DNA of 64,000 bases, taken from NCBI GenBank assembly GCA_001664505.1, contig CP011806.1, positions 4,904,494 to 4,968,493 of the forward strand, read 5' to 3'. This DNA is from Acidobacteria bacterium Mor1 (GTDB lineage Bacteria > Acidobacteriota > Polarisedimenticolia > Polarisedimenticolales > Polarisedimenticolaceae). The notes beneath the pieces were generated by a model, which was given only the letters and a program-made list of their open reading frames with translations, was not told where the DNA came from and searched no databases. The position numbers and the translations under genes are program-made. Positions 53,745 through 63,265 of this stretch are shown piece after piece (within the stretch, counting starts at the first letter, position 1; the number at the start of each line of letters is the position of its first letter).

Positions 53745-54741
53745 ACCCGGGTGCTCCAGCGGCTGCCTCGGACTCGCGCTGAACCTGCTCCAGGACCCGT
53801 TGATGAATCTCCCCGATGATCGGGTCGGACCACATTCCCCAGTAGAGTTGCGGGCCCATTCTGAGCTCATACCAGGTCGTGCCGGTGAGCCGGGTGCGGC
53901 CACCCGGCAACCCGGTCAGCAGGAACTGGCCGCGCTTGCTCTGCATTCCTTCCATCAGGTGCTCGGCGTGGACTTTCTTGTACGGGCTCCACTCATGCAT
54001 GGTCGGTGGCTGTTGAGTGACGTCGAAGGCGAGTCTCCGCGGCGGCTCCCAGACGGTGATCGGTTCGATGAAGGGTCCGGTGGAGAACTCGCAGTAACGC
54101 ACCGCGCCGACCCCCGTCCCGTCCAGCCGGGCGCGCAAGGGGTGGGCGATCCCGATGTGAAACAGCCAGCGCTCGGGGGGCGGCAGTTCACCGAAGGCGA
54201 TCACCGATTGCCAGACCACCTCCGGAGGGGCATCGATTTCGATCGACGTGGCCACCTCACGCAGGTGCCAGTTCTGTTCACGGGGTGCACTGCCCAGGAT
54301 CAGGGGCAACAGCACGATCAAGGTCAGCGAGACTCCGCGGCTGATTCGAGCGTCGCTGATCGCATGACCGAGCCCGGCCCCGAAGACCGCGAGGCCGCCG
54401 GTCAGCGGCACGGCCATGAGCAGGCAGACGACGCCCTCCCAGGCGAAGGCCAACAGGACGATGCCCACGTTCGCCTGGGTCCAGAAGGCGCACCAGAGCG
54501 ACGACTTGAAGCGAAAGAGCTGCCGGTAGTTGAGCACCAGGGTCGAAGAGAGGGCCATGGCGAAGGGAGTGCCGAGAAAAAGCGCCCAACCGTAGTTGGT
54601 GTTCAGCTTCACCAGGAATCCGAACAGCAACAACCCGATCAGCGTGCCCACCAGGGAGCAAAGCCAGATGTTGGCCGGCGGTGCCGGAGGTCGGTGATCG
54701 GGACCGGTGTTCATCAAGCCCGCAGGGGAGTAGTCCGGCAT
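53644..54741 (-). CDS. Membrane protein fused to SRPBCC (START-like) domain
   Basis: The 365-residue protein starts MPDYSPAGLMNTGPDH, has about four membrane helices at residues 25-165 (WLCSLVGTLIGLLLFGFLVK, ALFLGTPFAMALSSTLVLNY, WTQANVGIVLLAFAWEGVVC), then a soluble SRPBCC domain at about 185-330 (VATSIEIDAPPEVVWQSVIA, GPFIEPITVWEPPRRLAFDV). SRPBCC domains bind hydrophobic ligands. The C-terminal tail (GYDDSDDRNGRIDEDAQGG) overlaps the tetR start. The TetR partner may sense the same type of ligand (inference). Expression is from a promoter flanked by two operators. Confidence 0.87.
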   Translation of the reverse strand: MPDYSPAGLMNTGPDHRPPAPPANIWLCSLVGTLIGLLLFGFLVKLNTNYGWALFLGTPFAMALSSTLVLNYRQLFRFKSSLWCAFWTQANVGIVLLAFAWEGVVCLLMAVPLTGGLAVFGAGLGHAISDARISRGVSLTLIVLLPLILGSAPREQNWHLREVATSIEIDAPPEVVWQSVIAFGELPPPERWLFHIGIAHPLRARLDGTGVGAVRYCEFSTGPFIEPITVWEPPRRLAFDVTQQPPTMHEWSPYKKVHAEHLMEGMQSKRGQFLLTGLPGGRTRLTGTTWYELRMGPQLYWGMWSDPIIGEIHQRVLEQVQRESEAAAGAPGYDDSDDRNGRIDEDAQGGADSGPHSGVRPGDVP

Positions 54742-54751
54742 GGGAAGCCTC

Positions 54752-54827
54752 TTTTTGAACGTGTTCAAAAAGAGTATCGGGCGAGCGAGGGCCGGCGTCA
54801 ATCATTTTTTGAACGCGTTCAGAAAAA
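54752..54827 (-). promoter_or_regulatory. Promoter with two palindromic TetR operators
   Basis: On the minus strand TTGACG (54801-54796) and GATACT (54778-54773) form a promoter with a 17-base spacer. TTTTTGAACGTGTTCAAAAA (54752-54771), a perfect 20-bp palindrome with 9-bp arms, covers the start site; TTTTTGAACGCGTTCA (54806-54821, extended to 54827) lies just upstream of the -35. Both share GAACG-GTTC cores, as expected for TetR dimers. Occupation of both would block the membrane/SRPBCC gene and tetR. Confidence 0.8.
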
Positions 54828-54838
54828 GCCCTAAGGCG

Positions 54839-57379
54839 CTAGTTTTCCCGCAGAACCTCGACGGGTCGCCGCCCCAAGGCGCGCAGGCTGGCTCCGATGC
54901 CCGCAGCCACCGCGAGCACCACGGTTCCAATCACGGCGACCCAGGGAGCGGGGGTGGCCCAGGTCCAGGGGACGTTCATCCAGTAGACCAGGATCGCCCA
55001 GGAGAGCAGCGTGCCGCCGAGGGCGCCGATCGCTCCCGCGACCAGCCCGATCAGGCCGTACTCCACGGTGTAGACCGAGACGACTCCCGAGCGGGTCATG
55101 CCGATCGCCTTGAGCAGCGCCACCTCACGGCCGCGCCGGATGGTCCCGGCGCTGACCACACCGCCGAGAATCAGGATCCCCGCGATCACGGTGAAGGCGC
55201 CGAGCAGCTGCACACCCAGGCCGGCCTGGCCCAACACCTCGACGATGCGGTCCAGCACCTGGCGCACCTGGATCACGGTGACGTTGGGGAAGTCGGCGGC
55301 GAGCACGTCCTGCATCTTCTGCTCGTTGCCGTCGGGGAAGCGGGCGGTGGCGACCAGGAACTGGGGCGCCTCTTCCAGCACCCCCGGTTCCACCAGCAGG
55401 AAGAAGTTGACGGCGAAGGATTCCCAGTCGACCTCGCGGATGCTGGTCACGTGCAGGGTGATCGGCACACCCTGGACGTCGAAGACCAACACCGATCCGA
55501 CGTCGGCCCCCATGTCCTCGGCGAACTCCCGTTCGACGCTGACCTCAGGAAGGCTCTCGTCGGAGAACCACTTGCCCCGCAGGATCTCGTTGCTCTCGGG
55601 AAGGTCGGCCTGGTAGGTCAACCGCTGTTCCCGGGTCAGTACCCAGCGGTTGCGGGGTTCGTCTTTGGGGATCTGTTCCACCAGGGACTCGACGCCGACA
55701 CCGTCGACCGAGACCAGCCGGGAGTTGACCATCGGCACCGAGGTGATGTCCAGGGCGCCGTTGTCGTTCAGTAGCCCCTCGACGCCGTCCCACTGCGAGG
55801 GTTGGATATCGACCATGAACGCCGTCGGCGCGTCGTCGGGCAGGTCGGCGTTGAGCTGGCCGCCGAGCCTCGTTTCGATCAGGTACATGGTCAGCACCAC
55901 GACGACGCCCAGCCCCAGGGCGACAATGGCGCCGAGGGTGCCCGCACCGGGGCGGGCCAACGCCGCCAGGCCGTGCCGCAGCCAGACCTTCGAAAAACTC
56001 CGGGGTGCTCCGGCGACCAGCCGGGCCGTGAGCCAGGCCCCGAGCGCCAGAACCACGCCGCTGGCCAGCAGACCGCCGGTGAATTGCGCCGCGAGCAGCC
56101 AGGACCCTGACTGCAGCAGTGCCGTGACGAACAGCCCCGCCAGCAGCACTCCGCCCACGCCGTAGCGCAGGGCCGGGCTCACCGGCAGCGGGGCCGCGTC
56201 CCGGCGAAAGACGAAGGCCGGGGGCACCCGCCGCACGGTCAGGAGCGGCGGCAGGCTGAAGAGCAACGCCACGCCGACCCCGAGCAGCACGCCGCGCAGG
56301 ATGGCGAAGGGCTGCCAGACCTCGATCACGTAGGTCGGGAAGACGCGGGTCAGGAATGCCGGGGCCAGGGACTGCAGGCCCACGGCGACCACCGCGCCGA
56401 TGACGCTCCCGGCCAATCCGAGCAGCACCGTCTGTCCCAGGTAGAGCGCCAGGATCTCGCGAGGGCGCAGACCGAGGCACTTGAGAATCGCGATCGAGTC
56501 CATCCGGCTCTGAAGCCAGGCCCGAACGGTCTGGCCCACGCCGAGCCCGCCGACGAGCAGCGACAACAGCGCGACCAGGGAGAGGAACCGTTCGGCCCGC
56601 TCCAGTCCGCGGCGCAGTCCCGGCTGAGCCTCGGCGTAGGTCTCGACCTTCATGTACTCGACGTCGGGTAGCTGCAGCCGGACCTGCCTTGCGGCAGCGC
56701 GTACACCGTCGGCGTCGGTGCCGGGGAGGCGCACCAGCGCCCGGTACTTGATGCGGCTGCCGGTGGCCTCGAGGCCGGTGCGATCGACGCCGGCTTGAGA
56801 CAGGAACACCCGCGGTGCCACCGAGGTGAAGGAGATGTTGACCTTGTCCGGTTCGGAAAGCACCGCCCCGGCGATGACGAAGGACTCGCCCCCGACCCGC
56901 AGGGCATCGCCGATGGCCAGGCCCATCGGCTCCAGCATTCCCTGGGCGACCACGACGCTCCGCGCGTCAAGCAGGTCGTGGAGCACTCCCGCCGGTTCCA
57001 GTTCCAGCTCGCCGTAGAAGGGGTAGGGGGGCGCGACCACCTTGAGTTCGGCCAGGCGGGACTTGCCCGGCTGGGATCCGCCGTCGGCGGCGACGACGCT
57101 GACGAACTCCTTGAGGTCGACCCGTTCGGTCGCTGGGCCGAGGTCCGCGAGGATCCCGTCCAGCTCGGCGGGCAGCGGGCGGCGGCTCTCCACCGCCAGG
57201 TCCGCCGCCAGGAGCTCCCGGGCCTTGGAGCGCAGTCCCCGTTCCATTCCGTCGGAGAGCCCGGCCACGGCGATCACCGCCGCCACCCCCACCGCCAGGC
57301 AGAGGACGAAGAACACCAGACGCCCCGCCGAACCGCGCAGCTCCCGTGTCAGGTACCGCAGGTAGAGGCTCCCGTTCAC
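54839..57379 (-). CDS. ybbP: FtsX-type ABC permease, YbbP-like
   Basis: The 846-residue protein starts at GTG 57379 and overlaps the ATPase gene by 4 bases. It has an N-terminal helix ([20 protein letters not shown]), a large periplasmic domain, two FtsX modules ([39 protein letters not shown]) and C-terminal helices, the ten-helix layout of YbbP. YbbP works with YbbA and the thioesterase TesA is encoded next to them in E. coli and many bacteria; the same arrangement is present here. The transport role is thought to involve lipid or membrane protein handling but is not settled. Confidence 0.92.
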   Translation of the reverse strand: MNGSLYLRYLTRELRGSAGRLVFFVLCLAVGVAAVIAVAGLSDGMERGLRSKARELLAADLAVESRRPLPAELDGILADLGPATERVDLKEFVSVVAADGGSQPGKSRLAELKVVAPPYPFYGELELEPAGVLHDLLDARSVVVAQGMLEPMGLAIGDALRVGGESFVIAGAVLSEPDKVNISFTSVAPRVFLSQAGVDRTGLEATGSRIKYRALVRLPGTDADGVRAAARQVRLQLPDVEYMKVETYAEAQPGLRRGLERAERFLSLVALLSLLVGGLGVGQTVRAWLQSRMDSIAILKCLGLRPREILALYLGQTVLLGLAGSVIGAVVAVGLQSLAPAFLTRVFPTYVIEVWQPFAILRGVLLGVGVALLFSLPPLLTVRRVPPAFVFRRDAAPLPVSPALRYGVGGVLLAGLFVTALLQSGSWLLAAQFTGGLLASGVVLALGAWLTARLVAGAPRSFSKVWLRHGLAALARPGAGTLGAIVALGLGVVVVLTMYLIETRLGGQLNADLPDDAPTAFMVDIQPSQWDGVEGLLNDNGALDITSVPMVNSRLVSVDGVGVESLVEQIPKDEPRNRWVLTREQRLTYQADLPESNEILRGKWFSDESLPEVSVEREFAEDMGADVGSVLVFDVQGVPITLHVTSIREVDWESFAVNFFLLVEPGVLEEAPQFLVATARFPDGNEQKMQDVLAADFPNVTVIQVRQVLDRIVEVLGQAGLGVQLLGAFTVIAGILILGGVVSAGTIRRGREVALLKAIGMTRSGVVSVYTVEYGLIGLVAGAIGALGGTLLSWAILVYWMNVPWTWATPAPWVAVIGTVVLAVAAGIGASLRALGRRPVEVLREN

Positions 57380-58074
57380 GTGAGCACTTCCTCCCGGGCG
57401 GCGTCTCGATCCAGCCGTCCGTCCCGCAGCCGGATCTGCCGGCCGGCCAGGGCGCCGACCTGCTCGTCGTGGGTCACCAGCACCATGGTGGTGCCGTGTT
57501 CGCGGCGCAGTTCGGCGAGGCGCTCCAGCACGAGCTTGCCGGTGTTGGAATCCAGGTTGCCGGTCGGTTCGTCGGCCAGCAGAATGGAGGGCTCCGGGCC
57601 GAAGGCCCGGGCCAGCGCCACCCGCTGTTGTTCACCTCCCGAAAGCTGGGAAGGATAGTGATGACCCCGATCCGAAAGCTCCACCATCTCGAGCAACCGG
57701 TCAGCCCGGGCGCCGGCATCCTTGCGCCCGTTGAGCTCCAGGGGCAGCAGGATGTTCTCCCGCGCCGTCAGGTTGCCCAGCAGCTGGAACGACTGGAACA
57801 CGAAGCCGATCTTGCGCCGGCGGATCAGCGCCAGGGCGTCCTCGGACAGCGCCTGGATCGGTTCCCCGTCGAGCAGGACCTCTCCCTCGGTGGGGCGGTC
57901 CAGGCCGGCCATCAGCGCCAGCAGGGTGGACTTGCCGCTGCCCGAGGGCCCCAGCACGGCGACGAACTCGCCGGCGTCGATGGTCAGGTCGATCCCGTCG
58001 AGGATCGTCAGGTCCCGGCCGCCGGAGGGCAGCCGGCGGGTCAGGCGGCGCAGTTCGATCGCGGGTGGTTTCAT
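57376..58074 (-). CDS. ybbA: ABC transporter ATPase, YbbA/LolD type
   Basis: The 232-residue protein has Walker [11 protein letters not shown]-loop [10 protein letters not shown], signature LSGGEQQ, Walker [12 protein letters not shown] and switch VTHDEQV. The start ATG at 58074 is only 12 bases from the divergent tesA-like start. It pairs with the downstream YbbP-like permease, with a 4-base overlap. Together they form a YbbAP-type complex in the inner membrane. Confidence 0.95.
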   Translation of the reverse strand: MKPPAIELRRLTRRLPSGGRDLTILDGIDLTIDAGEFVAVLGPSGSGKSTLLALMAGLDRPTEGEVLLDGEPIQALSEDALALIRRRKIGFVFQSFQLLGNLTARENILLPLELNGRKDAGARADRLLEMVELSDRGHHYPSQLSGGEQQRVALARAFGPEPSILLADEPTGNLDSNTGKLVLERLAELRREHGTTMVLVTHDEQVGALAGRQIRLRDGRLDRDAAREEVLT

Positions 58075-58086
58075 GGTTCGATTCTA

Positions 58087-58776
58087 GTGGCGCTGCTGTT
58101 CCTTTGCATGGCGTGTGGAGGGGCGGGAAGCGACGCCCCGGGCAACGGCGGAGCCGGCTCCGGTGGGGCCGCTGCGGATCCGGCCGATCCGGTGGCGGGT
58201 TCGGCAAGTGACGGTGACGGGCCGGTGCGGATCGTGTTTCTCGGCGACAGCCTGACCGCCGGTTTCGGCCTGGAGCAGGAGCAGGCATTCCCGGCCAGGG
58301 TCGCCGAGCGTCTCGAGGCCGCCGGCCACGAGGTGACCGTGATCAACGCCGGCACCAGCGGCGACACCACCGCCGGCGGTGCCGACCGGATCGACTGGCT
58401 GCTGCGTCAGTCGCCGGACATCGTGGTCCTGGCCCTGGGCGGCAACGACGGGCTGCGAGGCCTGGATCTGGAGATGACCGAGCGCAACCTGCGCCGGATC
58501 GTCGAGCGGAGCCAGGCGGCCGAGGCCCAGGTGCTGATGGCGGGCATGATGATGCCGCCGAACTACGGCCCGGACTACACCGAGCGGTTCCGGGCGTTGT
58601 TCCCGCGGGTCGCCGGCGATCTGGAGGTCCCGTTGATTCCGTTCTTGCTGGAGGGGGTCGGCGGGGTGCCCGAGCTGAACATGCCCGACGGCATCCACCC
58701 CACCGCCGAAGGGCACCGGAAGCTGGCCGACAACGTCATGCCCTACCTGGAACCCCTGGTCCGCGATCTGCGCTGA
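58087..58776 (+). CDS. tesA: GDSL lysophospholipase/arylesterase, TesA-like
   Basis: The 229-residue protein has the SGNH hydrolase blocks FLGDSLTAGFG (Ser), NAGTSGDTTAGG (Gly), LALGGNDGLRG (Asn) and DGIHPTAEGH (Asp, His). It is a TesA-type esterase/lysophospholipase acting in the periplasm. The N-terminus MALLFLCMACGG is short but hydrophobic with a Cys, so it may be a lipoprotein, although the lipobox is not canonical; a Gly/Ala/Asp-rich linker precedes the enzyme domain. GTG at 58087 is the only good start in frame. The gene is divergent from ybbA, the standard neighbour. Confidence 0.93.
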   Translation: MALLFLCMACGGAGSDAPGNGGAGSGGAAADPADPVAGSASDGDGPVRIVFLGDSLTAGFGLEQEQAFPARVAERLEAAGHEVTVINAGTSGDTTAGGADRIDWLLRQSPDIVVLALGGNDGLRGLDLEMTERNLRRIVERSQAAEAQVLMAGMMMPPNYGPDYTERFRALFPRVAGDLEVPLIPFLLEGVGGVPELNMPDGIHPTAEGHRKLADNVMPYLEPLVRDLR

Positions 58777-58842
58777 CGAATCCGTTATCGGGATTGCGAG
58801 GCTGAACTTGCTTTCCCGTGGGCCGGGTTCGACCTTCTTCGC

Positions 58843-59394
58843 ATGCGCTCAAGGATTCTCGGCGGCGTGGCCGCTCTGCTGATGTTCGGTTGTCTGACCC
58901 AGTCCTTCGCCGCTCGGGGCGAGGTGGTGCGGTTCACCGACGGCCGTTACCTGGTAGTCGAGGCTCATCGGATCGAGTCGGGCTACGCCCAGCTCAAGGT
59001 CGGCGACGAGAGCTACCTGACCGTGCCGCTGCGCAAGCTGCACACCATCCAACGGGATGACCGGGTGGTCTTTCGCCGGACCCTCGAGCGAGAGCGCAGC
59101 GAAGCACCGATGAGTCCTGCCGAGCGGAAGACGGCACGGCTGGCCGAAGCGATCAAGGCAGAGCGGTCGGCCCTGGCCGAAGGTTCGACACGCCGGGCCC
59201 AGGTCGCTGCTGCCGCCGACGAATGGAGCCGCCGCTTCCCCTACGAACGGGCGCTTACCATGCGGCCCTCGATGCCGGTCCGTCACGTGGTCGACACCGT
59301 GGCGGAATCCTCCGCGATGCAGCCTCGGCAACTCGCCGAGCGGGTCTGGGTCGGCAGCCTGACCTGGCGTCCTGCTCTGCCGCCGGTGCGCTGA
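58843..59394 (+). CDS. Exported protein of unknown function
   Basis: The 183-residue protein has a signal peptide (ILGGVAALLMFGCLTQSFA). Its N-terminal beta region (VVRFTDGRYLVVEAHRIESG, YLTVPLRKLHTIQ) is similar to small domains in front of lytic transglycosylases in related bacteria, but no catalytic domain follows. The rest is Arg- and Ala-rich and helical (ERKTARLAEAIKAERSALAE). The C-terminus is RPALPPVR. A role in the cell wall is possible but not shown. Confidence 0.72.
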   Translation: MRSRILGGVAALLMFGCLTQSFAARGEVVRFTDGRYLVVEAHRIESGYAQLKVGDESYLTVPLRKLHTIQRDDRVVFRRTLERERSEAPMSPAERKTARLAEAIKAERSALAEGSTRRAQVAAAADEWSRRFPYERALTMRPSMPVRHVVDTVAESSAMQPRQLAERVWVGSLTWRPALPPVR

Positions 59395-59474
59395 AAGTTC
59401 GGGCGGCTGCGCCGCCTTGCCCGCCGGAAACCTCGAGGGTATCGTCGCCGGTAGTTCCGGTCCTCGAGGGAGTC

Positions 59475-60263
59475 ATGAACCACTATCGCCTCGTAGCAAC
59501 GCTTGTGGTCGCCTGCCTGGGCGCTTCCGGCGGTGTGTTCGCCGGAGAAGTCGCGGCCGATGGCGATGCCGCCTCCCTGCCCGACCCGGCGACCCTGGTG
59601 GAGCGGGCGCTGGAGGCCGGCGGCGGCCGTGAACGGCTGGAGCGTACCCGGTCGCTCGAACTCAAGCTCGACTTCTCGATCCCTGAGCTGCGCCACTTCG
59701 GTGCCGGCGAGATGTACTACCGCGCGCCCGCCGATTTCTACGGCAAGTCGGTGATTCCCCGCTACGGCGTCTTCGAGCAGGGATCCGACGGAGTGCGCGC
59801 CTGGACCAACGATCCGTCTCGTTCACCGAGCTGGCTCGAGGGGCTCGAGCTCGAGCGGGCCCTCCTGGAAACCCGGGTGCATTTCGTGTTGTCCCTCGAG
59901 GAGCTCTACGAGTGGAGCAGGACCGTCGGCAAGAAGGAGGTCGAGGGTGAGCTCACCTACGAGGTGCTCGGAGTCTCCGAGCAGGGGAACACCACCTCGT
60001 TCTTCTTCAGCACCGAGACCGGCCTGCTGCGCATGTTGCAGAGCCGCTTCAAGAGCGACATCGGCGAGATCACCCTGCACACGATCTTCGACGACTACCG
60101 GGATGTCGACGGCATGTTATGGCCCAACAAGACCCGGGTTCGCGGCGAGTGGCTGGGGAGGATGGCCCCCGAGCAGGTGTTGACGGTCAAGCGCATCCGC
60201 GAGAACGTCGAGATACCGGACAAGAAGTTCCGCGTGCCCAAGAAGCTGCAGGAAACGAAGTAG
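59475..60263 (+). CDS. Exported LolA-like outer-membrane lipoprotein-sorting protein
   Basis: The 262-residue protein has a signal peptide (LVATLVVACLGASGGVFAGE) and the sequence LVERALEAGGGRERLERTRS followed by LELKLDFSIPELRHFGAGEM and TFDDYRDVDGM-type strands (TIFDDYRDVDGMLWPNKTRV). This resembles the LolA/LppX fold, as does the lipoprotein at 23084. The Lys/Arg-rich C-terminus (IPDKKFRVPKKLQETK) is characteristic of such proteins. The start ATG follows GAGGGAGTC. It is convergent with the gene at 60282. Confidence 0.82.
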   Translation: MNHYRLVATLVVACLGASGGVFAGEVAADGDAASLPDPATLVERALEAGGGRERLERTRSLELKLDFSIPELRHFGAGEMYYRAPADFYGKSVIPRYGVFEQGSDGVRAWTNDPSRSPSWLEGLELERALLETRVHFVLSLEELYEWSRTVGKKEVEGELTYEVLGVSEQGNTTSFFFSTETGLLRMLQSRFKSDIGEITLHTIFDDYRDVDGMLWPNKTRVRGEWLGRMAPEQVLTVKRIRENVEIPDKKFRVPKKLQETK

Positions 60264-60279
60264 CCGGTCTCGCGCCGGC
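60263..60279. terminator. Small bidirectional hairpin
   Basis: GCCGG (60263-60267, including the stop codon) pairs with CCGGC (60275-60279) between the convergent genes ending at 60263 and 60282. It is short and has no U tract. Confidence 0.35.
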
Positions 60280-60281
60280 AA

Positions 60282-61082
60282 CTAGAAGCCGAAGTGGCCG
60301 CCGAAGGTATAGCGGTCGTTTTCCGGTTCGAGGCGGCAGCCGATACGGAAGTTGCGGCCGATCCGGGTGTCGGCGAAGTCCAGCCGGACGTCTCCGTCGA
60401 GGGTGACCCGAACCCGCAGGTTGCCGTAGGGCAGCCGCTGCTTGATCCCGAGCTCGGGGCGCAGGCTGCCGATCTCGACCCGGAAACGGGTGCGGCCGGG
60501 ATCCTTGGTGGCTTCCTTGCGGGCCATGCGGTCTTCCACCCGGGTCACGACCCGGTCCAGGGTCGCTTCCCGGATCAGCATCTCCTGCAGCGCCTTCTCG
60601 CAGCCGCGCTGGAGCCCACGCTGAGATTGCCGGTGGAGTTCCTCGTAGTAGACGTGGTCGAACAGCGACGCGGTGGTCGGCGCCCCGAGATCCACCGCCG
60701 CCGGATGGTGCAGGTAGCGATCGACGGTGGGCAGCAGTTCCTGGTCGATGAAACGACGGGATCCGCCTGCCGGCGCCGCCCGGAAGCTCTCGATACTCCG
60801 CAGCTGCGGGGTGGTGTCGAGGCTGGCGAAGGCCGGGCGAGGAGCCGCCAACGTGCCGAACCCCGAACCCAAGAGGGGAGTGCCCGTGGGAAGGGTGGCC
60901 AGCTCCGCCGGCGTAACGCGGAGGCGTTCACTGGTCGCGGTGGGAGTCGGTTCCGGCAGGGGGATGGCCGTCTCCGTCGGCGCCTGAGCCAGGCAGGGCA
61001 ACAACGCGGCGAGGGCCGCACACCCGGCCACCGCGCGTCCAACGCGCCGCCGAATGTCTGTTGTTGCAGGCCTTTGGGCCAT
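60282..61082 (-). CDS. Exported protein of unknown function, possible outer-membrane barrel segment
   Basis: The 266-residue protein begins MAQRPATTDIRRRVGRAVAG behind AGGAGG and has a signal sequence (VAGCAALAALLPCLAQAPTE). A Pro/Thr-rich linker (PLPEPTPTATSERLRVTPAE) is followed by a helical region (VYYEELHRQSQRGLQRGCEK) and beta-rich C-terminus that ends in aromatic residues (YTFGGHFGF), as in outer-membrane strands. I do not recognise the family. It is divergent from the M48 peptidase gene across a 265-base gap with no clear element except weak promoter-like TTGTCG. Confidence 0.72.
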   Translation of the reverse strand: MAQRPATTDIRRRVGRAVAGCAALAALLPCLAQAPTETAIPLPEPTPTATSERLRVTPAELATLPTGTPLLGSGFGTLAAPRPAFASLDTTPQLRSIESFRAAPAGGSRRFIDQELLPTVDRYLHHPAAVDLGAPTTASLFDHVYYEELHRQSQRGLQRGCEKALQEMLIREATLDRVVTRVEDRMARKEATKDPGRTRFRVEIGSLRPELGIKQRLPYGNLRVRVTLDGDVRLDFADTRIGRNFRIGCRLEPENDRYTFGGHFGF

Positions 61083-61347
61083 CTCGCGCCCTCCTATCCC
61101 TTCTCGTTTACCGTGGGCACGGCCCCGCGACAAGGCGGTTTCAGACGATGCTGCGGCGAAAGGGCCGCATTTCGTCTTGTTTTTCGTGACTTTCCAGCCG
61201 CACCGAGGCTCCAATCCCTTGTCCCCGGTGCGTTCCGCCGGGCCGGGTGAGCGGTTTTGTCCTCGTGTTAGGCTGACTTTCCCAGGCCCACGACCTGTTT
61301 AGCGAGACCGCGAAGCATCCGCCTTCGCCGTCGAGGAGGTTTCGGTC

Positions 61348-62799
61348 ATGACCCGTCGCGTCCATCCTCGCGTCGCCCTGTTGGCGGTGGCGCTGTCCAG
61401 CCTCTTGTTCATGACGTGCTCGATGAACGCCGCCACCGGCAAGCGTCAGTTCATCCTGATCAGCGAAGCCCAGGAAGTTCAGATCGGCCGGGATAACGAC
61501 AAGGCGATCGTGGCCCAGATGGGGCTCTACGAAGATCCGGAGCTACAGAAATACGTCTCGGATCTCGGCCTGGAGCTGGCCGCGCTCTCCGAGCGTCCGA
61601 ACCTGCCCTGGACCTTCCGGGTGGTCGACGACCCGGTGGTCAACGCCTTTGCCTTGCCCGGCGGGTTCATCTACATCACCCGCGGGATCCTGGCCCACTT
61701 CGATAGCGAGGCGGAGCTCGTGGCGGTACTCGGTCACGAGATCGGCCACGTCACCGGCCGCCACGGCGCCAAGCAGATGAGCAAGGCCCAGCTGGCCCAG
61801 ATCGGACTCGGTGTCGCCACCATCGCCGCCCCGGAGCAGGCCCAGCGTTACGGCGCTCTGGCCAACACCGGGGTCGGCCTGCTGTTCCTGCGCTTCGGCC
61901 GGGACGATGAGCGCCAGGCCGACGACCTGGGCTTTCGCTACCTCGATCGTGCCCAGTACGACCCTCGACCCATGGCCAAGGTGTTCCAGACCCTCGGCGC
62001 CGTCAGCGCCGCCGCCGGGGCCAGTCAAACCCCCGCCTGGATGTCGACCCATCCGGCTCCCGCCGACCGCGAAGCCTGGGTCGGCCGCCGTATCGCGGGC
62101 ATGGCGCCGGGCAGCCTCGACAACCGCAAGGTCAACCGGGAGCCGTTCCTGCGTCAGGTCGACGGCATGGTCTTCGGCTCCGATCCGCGCCAAGGGTTCT
62201 TCCAGGGCAATGCCTTCATCCACCCCGAGATGAAGTTCCGCCTCGATTTCCCGTCGGGCTGGAAGTACCAGAACCAGCGTGCGGCGGTGCTGGCGGTCAG
62301 CGAGGCTCAGGACGCGATTCTGCAGCTGACTCTTTCCGATGCGACGACCCCGCAAGAGGCCCTGGACAAGTTCCGGCAGACCCAGGGGGTGACCTTCGGC
62401 AACGCCTGGCAGCCGGCCGGATCCGCCAGCCGTGGGGTCGGTTTCTCGGTCGCGTCGCAGCAGTCGAACCTGCGCGGCCTGGCCGGCTTCGTCCAGCACG
62501 ACGGCAAGGTGTTCCAGCTGATCGGCTACAGCGCCGACGCCAAGTGGTCCGGTTACGACAGCCCGATGCGGAGCGCCATGGGTAGCTTCAGCCGGTTGAC
62601 CGACCGCAAGCTGCTCAACGTGCAGCCGCAGCGCATCAAGCTGGTCAAGCCGAGCCGGGCGATGAGCCTCGAAGAGCTGGCGCGGGCCTACGGGTCGCCG
62701 GCGGACGCCAAGACCCTGGGCTTGCTCAACCGGGTCAACCCGAACGAGCGGACGGTGCCGAACCGCACCTACAAGGTGGTCGTCGGCGAGTCGCTGTAG
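61348..62799 (+). CDS. M48-family metallopeptidase with LysM-like C-terminus
   Basis: The 483-residue protein begins with a signal or lipoprotein peptide (LLAVALSSLLFMTC, Cys24). The zinc motif HEIGH is at residues 130-134 in VLGHEIGHVTGRHG, and the third ligand Glu is in GRDDERQADDLGF, the M48B/BepA-type layout. A second domain (about 280-420) and a LysM-like end (AMSLEELARAYGSPADAKTL, NRTYKVVVGESL) follow. It is probably a periplasmic or outer-membrane quality-control peptidase. The ATG has GAGGAGG upstream. It is convergent with the gene at 62803. Confidence 0.94.
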   Translation: MTRRVHPRVALLAVALSSLLFMTCSMNAATGKRQFILISEAQEVQIGRDNDKAIVAQMGLYEDPELQKYVSDLGLELAALSERPNLPWTFRVVDDPVVNAFALPGGFIYITRGILAHFDSEAELVAVLGHEIGHVTGRHGAKQMSKAQLAQIGLGVATIAAPEQAQRYGALANTGVGLLFLRFGRDDERQADDLGFRYLDRAQYDPRPMAKVFQTLGAVSAAAGASQTPAWMSTHPAPADREAWVGRRIAGMAPGSLDNRKVNREPFLRQVDGMVFGSDPRQGFFQGNAFIHPEMKFRLDFPSGWKYQNQRAAVLAVSEAQDAILQLTLSDATTPQEALDKFRQTQGVTFGNAWQPAGSASRGVGFSVASQQSNLRGLAGFVQHDGKVFQLIGYSADAKWSGYDSPMRSAMGSFSRLTDRKLLNVQPQRIKLVKPSRAMSLEELARAYGSPADAKTLGLLNRVNPNERTVPNRTYKVVVGESL

Positions 62800-62802
62800 C
62801 GG

Positions 62803-63216
62803 CTAGTTCATATCCGAGGGAGCCTGCAGGGCGCGGGCCTTGGCCAGCAGCAGTTCCGGGGTCGCGCCCATCGCCTTGGCGGTCTCCGGATCCTCGAGCC
62901 CTTCGCCCAGGTCCATGCCCAGAGTGTCGATCAGCCCCTGGTAGTCATCGGGCAGCCGTTCGAGCAGGTCGTTGTGCTCGGCGGTCAGCAGGCAAAAGAA
63001 CGCGTCGACGGTGAACAGGTTGTCCTCGGTCTCACCGTCGGCCGAGCCGATGTGCTCGATCAGGGTTACCAGGGATTCCCGCAGTAAGGTCAGGTTCGGT
63101 GCCGGGCGGACGAACAGATCGAAGAACTGGCGCAGCAGGGTCTGGAGCGCCGGGGTGGCGCCGGGCCGGCTGGCCTCTTCCCACCAGGCCTCGAAGGGTT
63201 TGGGTGCCGATTGCAT
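62803..63216 (-). CDS. Small protein of unknown function
   Basis: The 137-residue protein has no signal peptide. It is mostly helical: LQTLLRQFFDLFVRPAPNLT, LLRESLVTLIEHIGSADGET, LFTVDAFFCLLTAEHNDLLE and a C-terminal LLLAKARALQAPS. Its length and composition suggest a compact all-alpha protein; I do not recognise it. It lies just 3 bases from the M48 stop (convergent) and is followed at a distance of about 50 bases by plsC upstream on the same strand. Confidence 0.75.
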   Translation of the reverse strand: MQSAPKPFEAWWEEASRPGATPALQTLLRQFFDLFVRPAPNLTLLRESLVTLIEHIGSADGETEDNLFTVDAFFCLLTAEHNDLLERLPDDYQGLIDTLGMDLGEGLEDPETAKAMGATPELLLAKARALQAPSDMN

Positions 63217-63265
63217 GGCTCCATTCTAGAGCGTTGCCGCGGCGCTGTCCTTCGCGGAGCCCGGG

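Noticed and set aside
58072-58090. T-arm-like sequence GGTTCGATTCTAG suggesting a tRNA
   Set aside because: No acceptor, D or anticodon stem can be formed around it, and it lies at the tesA/ybbA start codons.
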